Shown piece after piece: positions 51,844-61,556 of a DNA stretch of 64,000 nucleotides. The DNA comes from Bacteroidota bacterium (GTDB lineage: Bacteria; Bacteroidota; Bacteroidia; 2-12-FULL-35-15), in the NCBI GenBank assembly GCA_025963715.1, contig JAOQAG010000012.1, forward strand, positions 62,001-126,000, written 5' to 3'. The stretch's first letter is position 1. Every line of letters begins with the position of its first letter. The notes beneath the pieces are model-generated. The model was given only the letters and a program-made list of their open reading frames with translations, was not told the DNA's origin and searched no databases. The translations under genes were made by a program, and so were the position numbers.

Positions 51844-54438
51844 TTGCGTAGAATCCCGATAAAAACATATTTTATCCTCGTTTGCCTGTTAATAACTGCG
51901 GGTACTAAAACGTTCGCATTTGCTATTGATACCGTTCCTAAAACGGCAGCTGTAAAAGCGACGGATACCGTTGTGAAAAAGGTTCCCACAAAGGCTTTCC
52001 TGGATGACAAAGTGGATTATATTGCCTCCGATTCCATCATCACCGACCTCGCCAATAAAAAAGCATATCTCTACAACCATGCCGTAGTAACCTATCAGGA
52101 CATGACCCTGAAAGCGGGTTATATCATGATCGATTTTAAAAGCAGCACTGTGTACGCCTATGGTATTGATAGTGCAGGCAAGCAGGTGCAGCGCCCCGAT
52201 TTTCAGAACAAGGACGGGAAATACGTAGCGGGATCGATCGCGTATAATTTTGAAACCAAGAAAGGAAAGATCAAGGATGTGATCACGCAGCAGGATGAAG
52301 GCTACATCCACGGCCGCGACATTAAAAAAGATACGGGCAATGTGTATTATGTGGCTCACGGCTATTACACCACCTGCGACCTGGAGCATCCGCATTATTA
52401 TATCCGCGCCAACAAGATCAAAGTGATCCCGAATGATAAGATCGTAACCGGTCCGGCCATGTTATACATAGCCGATATTCCGACGCCGCTGGCTGTTCCC
52501 TTTGGTTTTTTTCCGAATAAAAAAGGGCGCCGTTCGGGGATCCTGATCCCGAGCTACGGCGAATCCACCAACTGGGGCTTTTTTCTGAAGAACGGCGGTT
52601 TTTATTTTGGCGGAAATGAGTTTGTAGACATGGCGCTTACCGCAGATGTTTATTCCAACGGAAGTTTTGGCGGTGCAGCACGCAGCAGCTATAAGGAACG
52701 TTACAAATTTGACGGGAGCGTGGGCGTTAATTTTTCTCGCTTTATCAATGGCGACAGGGAATTGCCGGGCTACAGCAGGCAGAATGATTTTGCAGTGCGC
52801 TGGACGCACAACCAGGATCCGAAAGCGCATCCGAACAGTCGTTTTTCGGCCAACGTGAACGTAGCAAGCAGCACTTACAATAAATACAATGGAAGTATTG
52901 CAGGCGGAACTGCAGGCGGCAGCTACCTTACCAACCAATTGAGCTCCAACATTTCCTATTCCAAAACATTTGTAGGAACGCCGTTTTATTTCTCGGCCAA
53001 TGCACGGCACAGTCAAAGCACGATCGCAAGAACGGTGGACATCAGCCTGCCGGAGCTGAATTTAAGCATGAACCGCGTTTATCCGTTCAAAAATCAATCA
53101 CGTACCACCAATACATGGTATGATAAAATCGGCGTAAGCGCTACACTGAACGCACGCAATGATATTCACTCCTACGATTCAACACTGTTTACAAACAGAA
53201 CGCTGGGACAGATGAAAAACGGCGCGCAGCTGGTGGTGCCGGTCAGTACTACTTTCAACATTTTTAAATTCCTGACATTAACGCCAAGCATCAACGGAAC
53301 CAGCGACATTTATTTTCAGACCATCCGCCAGCGTTACAATGCGGAGAGGGATACGGTACTTACCGATACTGTTCCGGGTGCATCGGTGGTAAGCACGTTC
53401 AGTATTTCTGCAGCCCTTACCACCCGCTTGTACGGCGATTATTATTTTAAGACCAAACATTTGAAGCAGATCCGGCATGTGGCTACACCAACGGTTACAA
53501 TGAGTTACCGCCCGGATTTTGGAAGCCCTAAATTCGGTTATTACAAATCGGTACAAACGGATTCGGCCGGGCACCAGACGCAATACTCGATCTACCGGGA
53601 TGGAATTTACGGGCCGCCCGGTTCGGGGAAATCAGGAGTTGTAGCCTTTAGCTTAAGCAATTCGCTGGAAGCCAAACGAAAAATGGATAGTGATTCGGGC
53701 GCGGTGTATAAAAAAGTATCGCTGATCGATAACCTCGGAGTTGCTTTTTCTTACAACCTTGCTGTGAAAAGTTTTAACTGGAGTACGATCAATGTTACCG
53801 GGCGCACCAAGCTTTTTAAAAAGCTGGATGTGAACGCCAATGCGATCCTGAACCCGTATCAAACGGATTCGCTGGGAACAGCGGTTGATAAATTTGAATG
53901 GGCCAATGGCAGGATCGGGCGATTGGTAGGAGCTAGTCTTTCATTAGGAACGAGCCTCAAAAGCAAGGCGGCCACCACGCTCAACCCTACCAACCCGAAC
54001 GGGCCGAAACCGCTTACACCGGCGCCAATGCCTGCAACGAATAATGCGGTGCAGGATCAGCTGGATTACATTAATTCCCATCCGGAAGCGTATGTTGATT
54101 TTAATGTGCCCTGGAACCTGAGTGTTTATTATAACATTGTGTACAGCATGCCGGGGTTACCATCCACAGCTAAAACCACGCAATCACTTACGTTTAACGG
54201 CGATCTGAGCCTTACAAAAAAATGGAAAGTGAGTTTATCTTCCGGTTATGATTTTATAACGCGCCAGCCTACGCTTACTTCTATTAATGTGTACCGCGAT
54301 TTGCATTGCTGGGAAATGCGCTTCAACTGGGTGCCGTTTGGCTTCCGCCAAAGTTTCTCTGTCGATATCAGCGTAAAGGCATCGGTGTTGAAGGATTTGA
54401 AGCTGAGCAGGAGAAAAGACTGGCAGGATTTTCAATAG
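51844..54438 (+). CDS. lptD: LptD-like LPS-assembly outer membrane protein
   Basis: 864 residues from a TTG start at 51844; an in-frame TAG at 51832-51834 excludes anything further upstream, and the N-terminus MRRIPIKTYFILVCLLITAGT is a proper signal peptide. Residues about 50-190 are an OstA-type jelly roll (ADSIITDLANKKAYLYN, TYQDMTLKAGYIMIDF). The rest is a large beta-barrel (GFFPNKKGRRSGILIPSYGES, repeated aromatic-ended strands) that would insert LPS into the outer leaflet. The Bacteroidota version lacks the four-Cys disulfide pattern of E. coli; here only two Cys are visible. The TAG stop merges with a GTTCATTGGTTTATTAG word array. Confidence 0.9.
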   Translation: MRRIPIKTYFILVCLLITAGTKTFAFAIDTVPKTAAVKATDTVVKKVPTKAFLDDKVDYIASDSIITDLANKKAYLYNHAVVTYQDMTLKAGYIMIDFKSSTVYAYGIDSAGKQVQRPDFQNKDGKYVAGSIAYNFETKKGKIKDVITQQDEGYIHGRDIKKDTGNVYYVAHGYYTTCDLEHPHYYIRANKIKVIPNDKIVTGPAMLYIADIPTPLAVPFGFFPNKKGRRSGILIPSYGESTNWGFFLKNGGFYFGGNEFVDMALTADVYSNGSFGGAARSSYKERYKFDGSVGVNFSRFINGDRELPGYSRQNDFAVRWTHNQDPKAHPNSRFSANVNVASSTYNKYNGSIAGGTAGGSYLTNQLSSNISYSKTFVGTPFYFSANARHSQSTIARTVDISLPELNLSMNRVYPFKNQSRTTNTWYDKIGVSATLNARNDIHSYDSTLFTNRTLGQMKNGAQLVVPVSTTFNIFKFLTLTPSINGTSDIYFQTIRQRYNAERDTVLTDTVPGASVVSTFSISAALTTRLYGDYYFKTKHLKQIRHVATPTVTMSYRPDFGSPKFGYYKSVQTDSAGHQTQYSIYRDGIYGPPGSGKSGVVAFSLSNSLEAKRKMDSDSGAVYKKVSLIDNLGVAFSYNLAVKSFNWSTINVTGRTKLFKKLDVNANAILNPYQTDSLGTAVDKFEWANGRIGRLVGASLSLGTSLKSKAATTLNPTNPNGPKPLTPAPMPATNNAVQDQLDYINSHPEAYVDFNVPWNLSVYYNIVYSMPGLPSTAKTTQSLTFNGDLSLTKKWKVSLSSGYDFITRQPTLTSINVYRDLHCWEMRFNWVPFGFRQSFSVDISVKASVLKDLKLSRRKDWQDFQ

Positions 54439-54760
54439 TTCATTGGTTTATTAGTTTATTGGTTCATTGGGCTGCTGTGTGTTTACAGTGTGTTAACTAC
54501 ATGTGGTTTACGAATTTAGAGGTCGTCATTCCGGACCTGATCCGGGATCTCATGAATGCTTGCAGTATTTAATTCTAATTTTTGTTTGTTTTATCTTTTT
54601 ACTTTTTGCAGCCAAAAAATTACTATATGATTAATTTGTACTACAATCAAATCATAAAAAATCATAAGCGCCACAGGCGATCTTTTTGTGCATCATAAAA
54701 AATCATTTTTGATCTGCGTTCCGATACACAGAACTTACTTATTTCGCAACATCCAACAAT
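54436..54760. repeat. Word repeats and palindrome after lptD
   Basis: TTCATTGGTTTATTAG / TTTATTGGTTCATTGG words (54439-54470) then GCTGCTGTGTGTTTAC; a CATTCCGGACCTGATCCGGG palindrome (54525-54553); ATCATAAAAAATCAT words (54650-54664 and 54692-54706); a hairpin GCGCC-aca-GGCG with T-run (54668-54686). No gene in the 407-base gap. Confidence 0.75.
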
Positions 54761-54793
54761 CGTACGTCCAGCATCTGCAAAAAACGAAAAACA

Positions 54794-54826
54794 AAAAGCC
54801 CCGCTTCGTAATGAAGCGGGGCTTTT
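54794..54826 (-). terminator. Rho-independent terminator, minus strand
   Basis: AAAAGCCCCGCTTC (54794-54807) pairs perfectly with GAAGCGGGGCTTTT (54813-54826). On the minus strand the stem is followed by TTTTTGTTTTT; it lies 20 bases after the stop of the minus-strand gene at 54846 and is the strongest terminator in the window. Confidence 0.92.
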
Positions 54827-54845
54827 ATTGAATTATAAACTGCTG

Positions 54846-57770
54846 TTAGTTTTTAACGATGCGCTGAACGCTTTGTGCATTTTCAGTGATGATCCGTACC
54901 ATGTAAGTACCTTTCGCCAAACCTGCTACATTCATTTCTAATTTATCGTTTGCAGCAAACACTTGTTGAGATACAGTTCTACCTGCAAGGTCAACAATGT
55001 TTACCTGAACTTTTCCTGTAACTGATTTATTTAAGCTGATCGTTAAATTATCAGTTGCCGGATTTGGATATACATACGCCATGTTATCTGCAGAAGCTTC
55101 GGTAACACCTGTTAAAGTTGTTACAGTTGCTGTTACAGGAATACGATCGCTTGTACAAACATTTGACGACCCTGTAAGTACCCAGTCATAAAAATAGTAA
55201 TAAGCAGAGCTGCTTGTAGCAGAACCTGTCCAGCCATTTGTAATTGTCAAATAACCTGTTGTGTTATACGGATAAGTGATCCCGGATGTGCTTCTTTGTA
55301 AAGCAGGGGAAACATATCCGAAGTTAGTTGAGTTTAATGTTGAGTTGGTTGTTAAACGGTAACCTGTACCAATTGCCAATGGGAAGTTTAAGGTAACAAC
55401 CTGTGGGCCGCCAGCAGCAACATTCACAATTAATGAGTTGATTACGGTTCCTCCTGAATTTTTCAACTGAATTTCGCGTGTTCCGGCTGCGCCTGTTGTA
55501 CCGGCATTTACTGTTACAGATGTAAATGTACAAGCAGATGTTACATCGAAATCAAGTCCTCCGTCAATAGTGGTTGCGCTGATTGCACCTGTGGTATTAG
55601 CTGTTCCACCAGTGAAAGTACTGCCAGGATAAGTGGTTGCATCTTCTACATAATAAGTAGTTGTAGCGCTAATTACTGGTGTTGTATAGCTTGTACCAGT
55701 GGTTAACAATGTTCCGCCTGTAGGCGCATCGTACCATGATAAGCTTCCACCTGTACCGGATGCAGATAAGTTAAAAGCTGCAGGACCAGGTCCGGATGCT
55801 CCCGTTCCCGATGGTGCAGGTGCTGCCAAAACAGTTACACTCGTTGGCGCTGCGTTAAATGCAGCACAAGTTCCCTGGATGGTTAAGTTGTATGTTCCGG
55901 ATACAGTTGGGTGAATGGTTTGTGTATTGTCTGTAAATCCGCCCGGACCAGTCCACGCATACGATACAGCCGGAGTACTTGTTAATGTATAAACGCCTGC
56001 ACAAGTAGTTGCTCCTGCAGAAGTTACAGTAGGAGTTTCATCAGGATTAAGCACCACCGATACATTCGGAGAAATGTTGGTACAGCCTGCTGCATTGGTT
56101 ACCATAACGCTGTAATCGCCGGTAGAACCTGTAGTGATGGCTTGTGTTGTGGCATTGGTTGACCAGTGATAAGCGCTGTATCCATTTGCTGCTGTTAACG
56201 TAAGTGTTTGACCTGTACATAAGTTGTAAGGGCCGGGGATTACGTTATCTGTAATTGTACAGGTACCTTCTACAGCTGTAACAAACTGATCGGCATTTAA
56301 AGCACCGAAAGTGGTTGTACCACCTGCAGGCCAGTCGATGGTTGCAGAAGTGATTGCAGTGTTGGCACCCAAACCAAAGTGTAATTGCATGGAGTTGGAA
56401 GTACCGTATGTTTCGCCTGCTCTTACTTCACGGATCTGAGTTCCGAAAGCACCGTGAATGGTTACACGGGCACCGATTGCATTGTGGTTACTTGTTGTTC
56501 CGGTAAGGTTAAAAGTAATGTAGTGATTTGTATTTGAAGTAGAGTTCAGGTACAAGAAATCGTTGGTAGAAGTTGGTGTGTTGTATACATCACCGTAAGA
56601 AGCAAACACATCTACTTTTCCATCGTGGTTCAGATCTCCTGTTGCAAATGAAAGCATTCCGTTTGATTGCGAAGGAAATGTTCCTGTGATTGCAGTAAAC
56701 GTTTTATCACCATTGTTGTGATATACCCAGTATGAATCTCCTGATCCGCCACCTGATAATAAAATATCCAGGTAACCATCGTTATCAAAATCTTCCAGGA
56801 TGGACTCAATTCCATCGGTGTTAAAGTTGAAAAGAGTAGTTGATGTAATGTCTGTAAAATGACCTGTTCCGTCGTTTTCCAAAATCTGGCTGGCTCCGGT
56901 ATGGTTCATCATTACCACATCAAAATCGCCATCATTATCAATGTCACCAAAGCTGGTGGTCCAGGTTTGACGAAAGTTGGTCACTTCAATTCCATAGGTT
57001 CCGGAAGCTTCCGTGTACACGTTGCTACCATTGTTTACGAACAGGCGGTCTCTTCTTCTTTGATCGGTGCTGCTGGAAGTACTCTGACGGCAGTGTGCAA
57101 TGTAAAGATCCAAATCCCCATCGTTGTCAAAATCCAGCCATACGCTGCCGTAGTTGCCAGAATCATATGGATCAGAACCGCCATAAAACATACCAGGATT
57201 AATGTTGGTATTGATGATTGCAGAAGTAGGCGCTTGTAAATTAAGGGTACCTGTTGTGTTTTTGTAAATTTTCATGTAATCCACATCGTCACAAACCGCT
57301 AAATCCACCCAACCGTCGTTATCAAAATCACCGAATGTGATATTTTGAACGAAGTATGAACCGCTTAATGTGGTAATTGTTTTGGTGATGGTAGTACCTG
57401 ACCAGGCTAATTTAACAAGATAAAGCGCACCGTTTGTTCCGGTTGCCACATCTTTCCAGCCATTGTGATCCACATCGGCCACAGCCATGCCCCATACACG
57501 GCCACCGCCGGTAATTGCACCAAGGTTGTAATGTGTAAAAGTTCCGTCCTGGTTTTGCATGTCGATCACAAGCGTAGTTGCGCCATCCATTTTAACGATG
57601 TCGTCAAGCCCGTCGTTATTTACATCGACAACAGAAACAGAGTTTCCACTATGAGAAACAGCACTGATTAAGCTGTTTGAATTTGTAAATGCAAACTGGG
57701 CGTAAGAGCTGGTGGCTCCTAACACACAGGACGCAAATACAAGTGAGCGATAGAGTGTAGATTTTACCAT
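54846..57770 (-). CDS. T9SS-secreted VCBS/ASPIC-UnbV (CRTAC1-like) protein with Ig-like domains
   Basis: 974 residues. Signal peptide 1-24. Residues about 30-400 contain at least six FG-GAP/VCBS repeats with calcium-type loops (VDVNNDGLDDI, GDFDNDGWVDLA, LDFDNDGDLDLYIAH, GDIDNDGDFDVVMMN, EDFDNDGYLDILLSGG, GDLNHDGKVDVF), forming an integrin-like propeller. An ASPIC/UnbV segment follows (about 415-500: NAIGARVTIH, REVRAGETYGTSNSMQLHFGLG), then Ig-like/PKD-like domains (about 510-870). A type A T9SS sorting domain closes it (YVYPNPATDNLTISL, VDLAGRTVSQQ, GTYMVRI). Probable cell-surface adhesion or glycan-binding protein, transcribed downstream of the cytochrome gene. Confidence 0.9.
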   Translation of the reverse strand: MVKSTLYRSLVFASCVLGATSSYAQFAFTNSNSLISAVSHSGNSVSVVDVNNDGLDDIVKMDGATTLVIDMQNQDGTFTHYNLGAITGGGRVWGMAVADVDHNGWKDVATGTNGALYLVKLAWSGTTITKTITTLSGSYFVQNITFGDFDNDGWVDLAVCDDVDYMKIYKNTTGTLNLQAPTSAIINTNINPGMFYGGSDPYDSGNYGSVWLDFDNDGDLDLYIAHCRQSTSSSTDQRRRDRLFVNNGSNVYTEASGTYGIEVTNFRQTWTTSFGDIDNDGDFDVVMMNHTGASQILENDGTGHFTDITSTTLFNFNTDGIESILEDFDNDGYLDILLSGGGSGDSYWVYHNNGDKTFTAITGTFPSQSNGMLSFATGDLNHDGKVDVFASYGDVYNTPTSTNDFLYLNSTSNTNHYITFNLTGTTSNHNAIGARVTIHGAFGTQIREVRAGETYGTSNSMQLHFGLGANTAITSATIDWPAGGTTTFGALNADQFVTAVEGTCTITDNVIPGPYNLCTGQTLTLTAANGYSAYHWSTNATTQAITTGSTGDYSVMVTNAAGCTNISPNVSVVLNPDETPTVTSAGATTCAGVYTLTSTPAVSYAWTGPGGFTDNTQTIHPTVSGTYNLTIQGTCAAFNAAPTSVTVLAAPAPSGTGASGPGPAAFNLSASGTGGSLSWYDAPTGGTLLTTGTSYTTPVISATTTYYVEDATTYPGSTFTGGTANTTGAISATTIDGGLDFDVTSACTFTSVTVNAGTTGAAGTREIQLKNSGGTVINSLIVNVAAGGPQVVTLNFPLAIGTGYRLTTNSTLNSTNFGYVSPALQRSTSGITYPYNTTGYLTITNGWTGSATSSSAYYYFYDWVLTGSSNVCTSDRIPVTATVTTLTGVTEASADNMAYVYPNPATDNLTISLNKSVTGKVQVNIVDLAGRTVSQQVFAANDKLEMNVAGLAKGTYMVRIITENAQSVQRIVKN

Positions 57771-57842
57771 TTGTTTCGAGTTAAGTTGTTTGATTTGAAA
57801 GAGTTAATTTAAGTTTAGAGATATATAAAGTAAAACAATGTT

Positions 57843-59792
57843 TTATGATTTCACAACTTTTTTATAATATATTTTTTTGCTGGTTTGGATCCTTATATAA
57901 TATATACCTGCCGCTGCCGGAAGATCAAAAGTAAGCTCCTGCTGGTAGGATACATTTGCAAGCTCCAGCGGATGTTTTCCGTCTGTGGTATACACATCTA
58001 TTAACTTGATTAGTTCACCGTATTCGGATGCAACGGTAATTTTTCCGTCGTGTGTAATTGTTGGCCATACTTTAATGTTGCTTGCTGCAAGCTCTGTAGC
58101 GCCGGTAGTTAATCCTACGCCTACTAAACTATCTGCCACCATCAGGAAAGGGCTTTTATCCGCATTGTTATACATATCCTTAAAGCGGTTGATCTCTGTT
58201 GCCGACATGGTAAACAACGATGCCACCCATTTTGGCGGAACGGCCTGGTAATACATTTTTGCACGGATCTTTAACGATCCCGACCAGCCGGTGATGGGTG
58301 CACGGTAATGCACATAATCGGAACCGCTGCCTTCCACGCTGCTTGTTTTGTTAAAATCATCATCGGCATTTGCATCCGCAGATACCAGTGTGGTATCGTA
58401 TACCGGCGAAGAAGTAGTGAACCCGGCAGGCGGAATGCGGTTATCTTTTAAAAGTATAGCTGCACGCTCGAGGATGGAAGTAAAATTGCCATTTACATCG
58501 CCCGGTACTTCTTCGTAGATCTGCGGCACATTGGATTGTTTGATCACATCGTGGTGCGGCTCATAAGCCGGATTCTCTCCGATCACATGCTGCTGTGCAT
58601 CAAATGTTCCGGATTTAAAAACGGTATCCGTTGCATCGGTAATTACCAATTGTAAAACGGCACGGCGGGATGGATATCCCGACGGGAATTTATGCCCGGC
58701 TTTGTTGAGCACTTTTACTTTAAAATAAGCAGTGTCGGCAGTAACGCTGTCCAGGATAATGTTCATGTCGATCGCTTTGGTTCTCAACAGATCAGTAGTA
58801 GCCACAATGGTAGAATCAAATTTATCGTCGGGCACATCCACATCCAGGCTGTCCTTGTTATTTTTGATCAGGTTGAGCATGAAATAATTGGCACCCTGAA
58901 ATTTATGCTGGTTGAACGGTGTGCGTGCTGTTAAACCTCCGGTACTGTTGGAAAGGATAATGGCATCCTGGATCTGCGGCATGTGGCAGGTCTGGCATTT
59001 TACATCGTTACCGGGGTATTGTGAATTAACATATTCGTGATACGTGGCCTGTTCCACAAAATAACCGCCGGTATAAGCGCCGCTCAGGTCGGCTGTTTGC
59101 GTGATCAGCGTATGGCAGGAGGAACACAAACGGCCCTGATCCATGTGATTGCTGTAGGTAGGTGTAAATCCTTCGTACAGCTGCATCGGACCAACGTAAG
59201 GCGATGTGAACGGACCGTATTCCACATGCGTGGTATCGTATGGAATGTTGCCGGAAAAGAAATTACCAAGCCCAAGCCTGTTTGCACCGATGGCGTGGCA
59301 GGCACCGCAGGAAACGCCATCGCTGCCCAGCGAATCATTTTCCAGATCGTTTAACGTATAATAGGGGTGCCCGTGGTATTTGGCCGTATACGCACCAAGC
59401 GGTGCGTGGCAATCGAGGCATTTGTTCTGTAATTCGTTGGCATGAGCAGGATTGATCATGATCTCCTGGCGTACTTTTGCTTTCCAGAAAGGATCTTTGG
59501 CGCTGAGTGCCATCATGGAGCTTTCCCAGCGGTCTACGAGGTTTACGTCGTTACCCGCTTCGTCGATGCTGGCGGTATGTGCCGAATCATACCCGTGACA
59601 GCCGCGGCAGCTGGAAGAGGGTAAAAAATATTCACCGGCAGCAATCGGCGCCATCCGCAAGGTGTCGCGGAATGCCTCAATCTGATCAATGGTGTGGTAT
59701 TTATAGCTGCTGCCTTCGGAAGAGGCTGAATTCATGAATTTAAATCCGATGGCAAGTCCAATAAAAATAAAAAGAATAGTAATTTTTTTCAT
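57843..59792 (-). CDS. Pentaheme c-type cytochrome with T9SS sorting domain
   Basis: 649 residues. An N-terminal hydrophobic signal (ITILFIFIGLAIGFKFM), then five CxxCH heme-binding motifs: CRGCH (62-66), CLDCH (125-129), CGACH (162-166), CSSCH (223-227), CQTCH (266-270). Additional conserved His (for example H139, H142, H216, H282) could be distal ligands. Residues about 300-560 are a beta-rich domain (KVLNKAGHKFPSGYPSRRAVLQL) as seen in multiheme cytochrome families of the cytochrome c554/NrfA-like superfamily. The last about 75 residues resemble a T9SS sorting domain (IKVWPTITHDGKITV, GIYYIRIQTSKKIYYKKVVKS). This predicts a surface-exposed redox protein. A TACATTTG promoter box lies upstream at 59818-59825. 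Confidence 0.87.
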   Translation of the reverse strand: MKKITILFIFIGLAIGFKFMNSASSEGSSYKYHTIDQIEAFRDTLRMAPIAAGEYFLPSSSCRGCHGYDSAHTASIDEAGNDVNLVDRWESSMMALSAKDPFWKAKVRQEIMINPAHANELQNKCLDCHAPLGAYTAKYHGHPYYTLNDLENDSLGSDGVSCGACHAIGANRLGLGNFFSGNIPYDTTHVEYGPFTSPYVGPMQLYEGFTPTYSNHMDQGRLCSSCHTLITQTADLSGAYTGGYFVEQATYHEYVNSQYPGNDVKCQTCHMPQIQDAIILSNSTGGLTARTPFNQHKFQGANYFMLNLIKNNKDSLDVDVPDDKFDSTIVATTDLLRTKAIDMNIILDSVTADTAYFKVKVLNKAGHKFPSGYPSRRAVLQLVITDATDTVFKSGTFDAQQHVIGENPAYEPHHDVIKQSNVPQIYEEVPGDVNGNFTSILERAAILLKDNRIPPAGFTTSSPVYDTTLVSADANADDDFNKTSSVEGSGSDYVHYRAPITGWSGSLKIRAKMYYQAVPPKWVASLFTMSATEINRFKDMYNNADKSPFLMVADSLVGVGLTTGATELAASNIKVWPTITHDGKITVASEYGELIKLIDVYTTDGKHPLELANVSYQQELTFDLPAAAGIYYIRIQTSKKIYYKKVVKS

Positions 59793-59817
59793 GCGTGAAG
59801 TTTAAATATCCTAAAAA

Positions 59818-59825
59818 CAAATGTA
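59818..59825 (-). promoter_or_regulatory. Candidate -7 box TACATTTG for the cytochrome gene
   Basis: Perfect TAnnTTTG on the minus strand, 25 bases upstream of the cytochrome ATG at 59792. Confidence 0.45.
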
Positions 59826-59887
59826 ACTAAACAGAACTAAAAGTAAAAGTAAAAAGCGGTGAAAAGAAATAATACATCGGTTTTATT

Positions 59888-59895
59888 TATATTTG
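59888..59895 (+). promoter_or_regulatory. Candidate -7 box TATATTTG for the MtfA-like gene
   Basis: Perfect TAnnTTTG match, 44 bases before the TTG start at 59940, in the divergent region with the cytochrome gene. Confidence 0.45.
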
Positions 59896-59939
59896 AAATC
59901 GTTAGCATTGCTGCACGCTTTTATTCATAAAAACCGACA

Positions 59940-61157
59940 TTGGAATTCAGGGATTACATACAATCACACATCAGCGATAGTACGATTAAAACGGAGCTGG
60001 AACGATCGTACCCGTATTACCGGCATCTTACCCCGGAATTAAAGCAACGGTTTATAAACCGCTGTTCCGCTTTTATCGAATTAAAAAAATTTGCAGGGCG
60101 CCAGGGGCTTGTTATTTCGGATCCGGTGCGCATTATTATTACGGCGTGTGCGGTGCAGGTTACGTTTGGGCTCGATAGCTTTACGCTGGATACGTTTGAA
60201 TATGTGCTGGTATACCCGGATGTATATGAATCTCCGGCAACGGGGCAGCTGCACAAGGGTGAAACGAGCATGAACGGCTTTATCTGCTTTAGCTGGAAAC
60301 ACATTTTAGAAGGGATTGAGGACCAGCACGACAATTACAACCTGGGCTTGCATGAATGGACGCATGCGCTGCGGTTCAACAGTATTAAGTATGAGGTAAC
60401 GGATTATTTTTTTGATGGTTATATCAATAAATGGATCGCCAATGCGGTGCATGAGTTTACACGGTTAAAAAACGGGAGGCAAAGCATTTTCCGGCGTTAC
60501 GGCGCTACCAATATTCACGAATTTTTTAGTGTGTGCATCGAGCATTTTTTTGAATCGCCGGAGGAGTTCCGCACAAAGCTGCCCGACCTGTTTAATCAAA
60601 CCTGCATTTTATTGAACCAGGTACCGGCAAAAGAACAGTCGGCACAGATCAATGTGCGCAACCAGTTGATGGAGCTGAACAATGCGGAACAGAAAGAGGA
60701 TCAGCCTTTGTATTCTCTGGAAGCATCGCTGTACCGGACGCTGATGAATTTTGGCAGCCGGATCATTTATTTCGGGCTTGTGTTATTTATTTTATTGCTT
60801 CAGCATAACAAAGCGGCCACGATCCTTGCTTTTTTTCTTTGCTTGTTTGCCGTTTTTATGATCAACAACGAATATTTCACGATCCGCTTTTATGCTAACC
60901 ATATTTACCTGCAAAAAGGGTTTATCAATTCTTTGTCGACACAACAAACGGTGAATTATTATTCGTTGATAAAAATGGAGATCTACGAGGGGAACAACGA
61001 CGAGGAGCATGGTTTTGTATTTGAATTAAAATATTATGACGGTTCGCGCTTTATTAAGCGCAGGGCTTATTCGAACTCGGTGCGGATTCCGGAGGAAGAA
61101 ATAAAAACACTGATGCAACAAAAAAATGTTACGGTACTTTTCCCTTCATTCAATTAA
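59940..61157 (+). CDS. MtfA-like zinc peptidase fused to a C-terminal membrane domain
   Basis: 405 residues from a TTG start at 59940 (an in-frame TAA at 59928-59930 excludes a longer form). Residues about 20-230 match the MtfA peptidase family: HEWTH (HExxH zinc motif, 138-142) and the downstream HEFFSVCIEHFFESP with the likely third ligand E201. This is followed by two hydrophobic helices (about 271-287, 289-308) and a C-terminal domain (about 310-405) resembling a PH-like membrane-associated domain. E. coli MtfA has about 265 residues and no membrane part, so the fusion is unusual. Substrate unknown. Confidence 0.82.
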   Translation: MEFRDYIQSHISDSTIKTELERSYPYYRHLTPELKQRFINRCSAFIELKKFAGRQGLVISDPVRIIITACAVQVTFGLDSFTLDTFEYVLVYPDVYESPATGQLHKGETSMNGFICFSWKHILEGIEDQHDNYNLGLHEWTHALRFNSIKYEVTDYFFDGYINKWIANAVHEFTRLKNGRQSIFRRYGATNIHEFFSVCIEHFFESPEEFRTKLPDLFNQTCILLNQVPAKEQSAQINVRNQLMELNNAEQKEDQPLYSLEASLYRTLMNFGSRIIYFGLVLFILLLQHNKAATILAFFLCLFAVFMINNEYFTIRFYANHIYLQKGFINSLSTQQTVNYYSLIKMEIYEGNNDEEHGFVFELKYYDGSRFIKRRAYSNSVRIPEEEIKTLMQQKNVTVLFPSFN

Positions 61158-61175
61158 AACTAAAAATTATACATT

Positions 61176-61556
61176 ATGAAAAAGATCATTACAAGTAAAA
61201 ATGCGCCTGCACCAATCGGGCCATACAGCCATGGCGTGGTAGTTGGCAATATGCTTTTTGTAAGCGGCCAGGTGGGCAAGCATCCTGTAAGCGGCGAACT
61301 GATGCTGAACGATATTAAAACAGAAACCACCATGGTGATGGAAAATGTAAAAGGAATTTTAACGGATGCGGGAATGGAGTTCGCTCACGTTGTAAAAACC
61401 ACTATTTTTTTAACGGACATGAATAATTTTGCGATGGTGAATGAGGTGTACGGTTCTTATTTTAAAGGCGATTATCCGGCGCGTGAAACGGTGCAGGTGT
61501 CGAAGCTGCCGCTGAATGTGAATGTGGAGATTAGTGTTATCGCAGTAAAGGAATAA
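61176..61556 (+). CDS. ridA: RidA family enamine/imine deaminase
   Basis: 126 residues, standard length. RidA hydrolyses reactive 2-aminoacrylate and related enamines to keto acids. The signatures are IGPYSHGVVVGNMLFVSGQVG at the N-terminal strand pair, and the C-terminal block PARETVQVSKLPLNVNVEISVIA with the conserved Arg that anchors the substrate carboxylate. Cytoplasmic homotrimer in known members. It starts 19 bases after the MtfA-like gene; the word-repeat block begins within 5 bases of the stop. Confidence 0.95.
   Translation: MKKIITSKNAPAPIGPYSHGVVVGNMLFVSGQVGKHPVSGELMLNDIKTETTMVMENVKGILTDAGMEFAHVVKTTIFLTDMNNFAMVNEVYGSYFKGDYPARETVQVSKLPLNVNVEISVIAVKE

Noticed and set aside
52462-53016. 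184-codon minus-strand frame inside lptD
   Set aside because: Antisense of the beta-barrel region, no start context or homology pattern.
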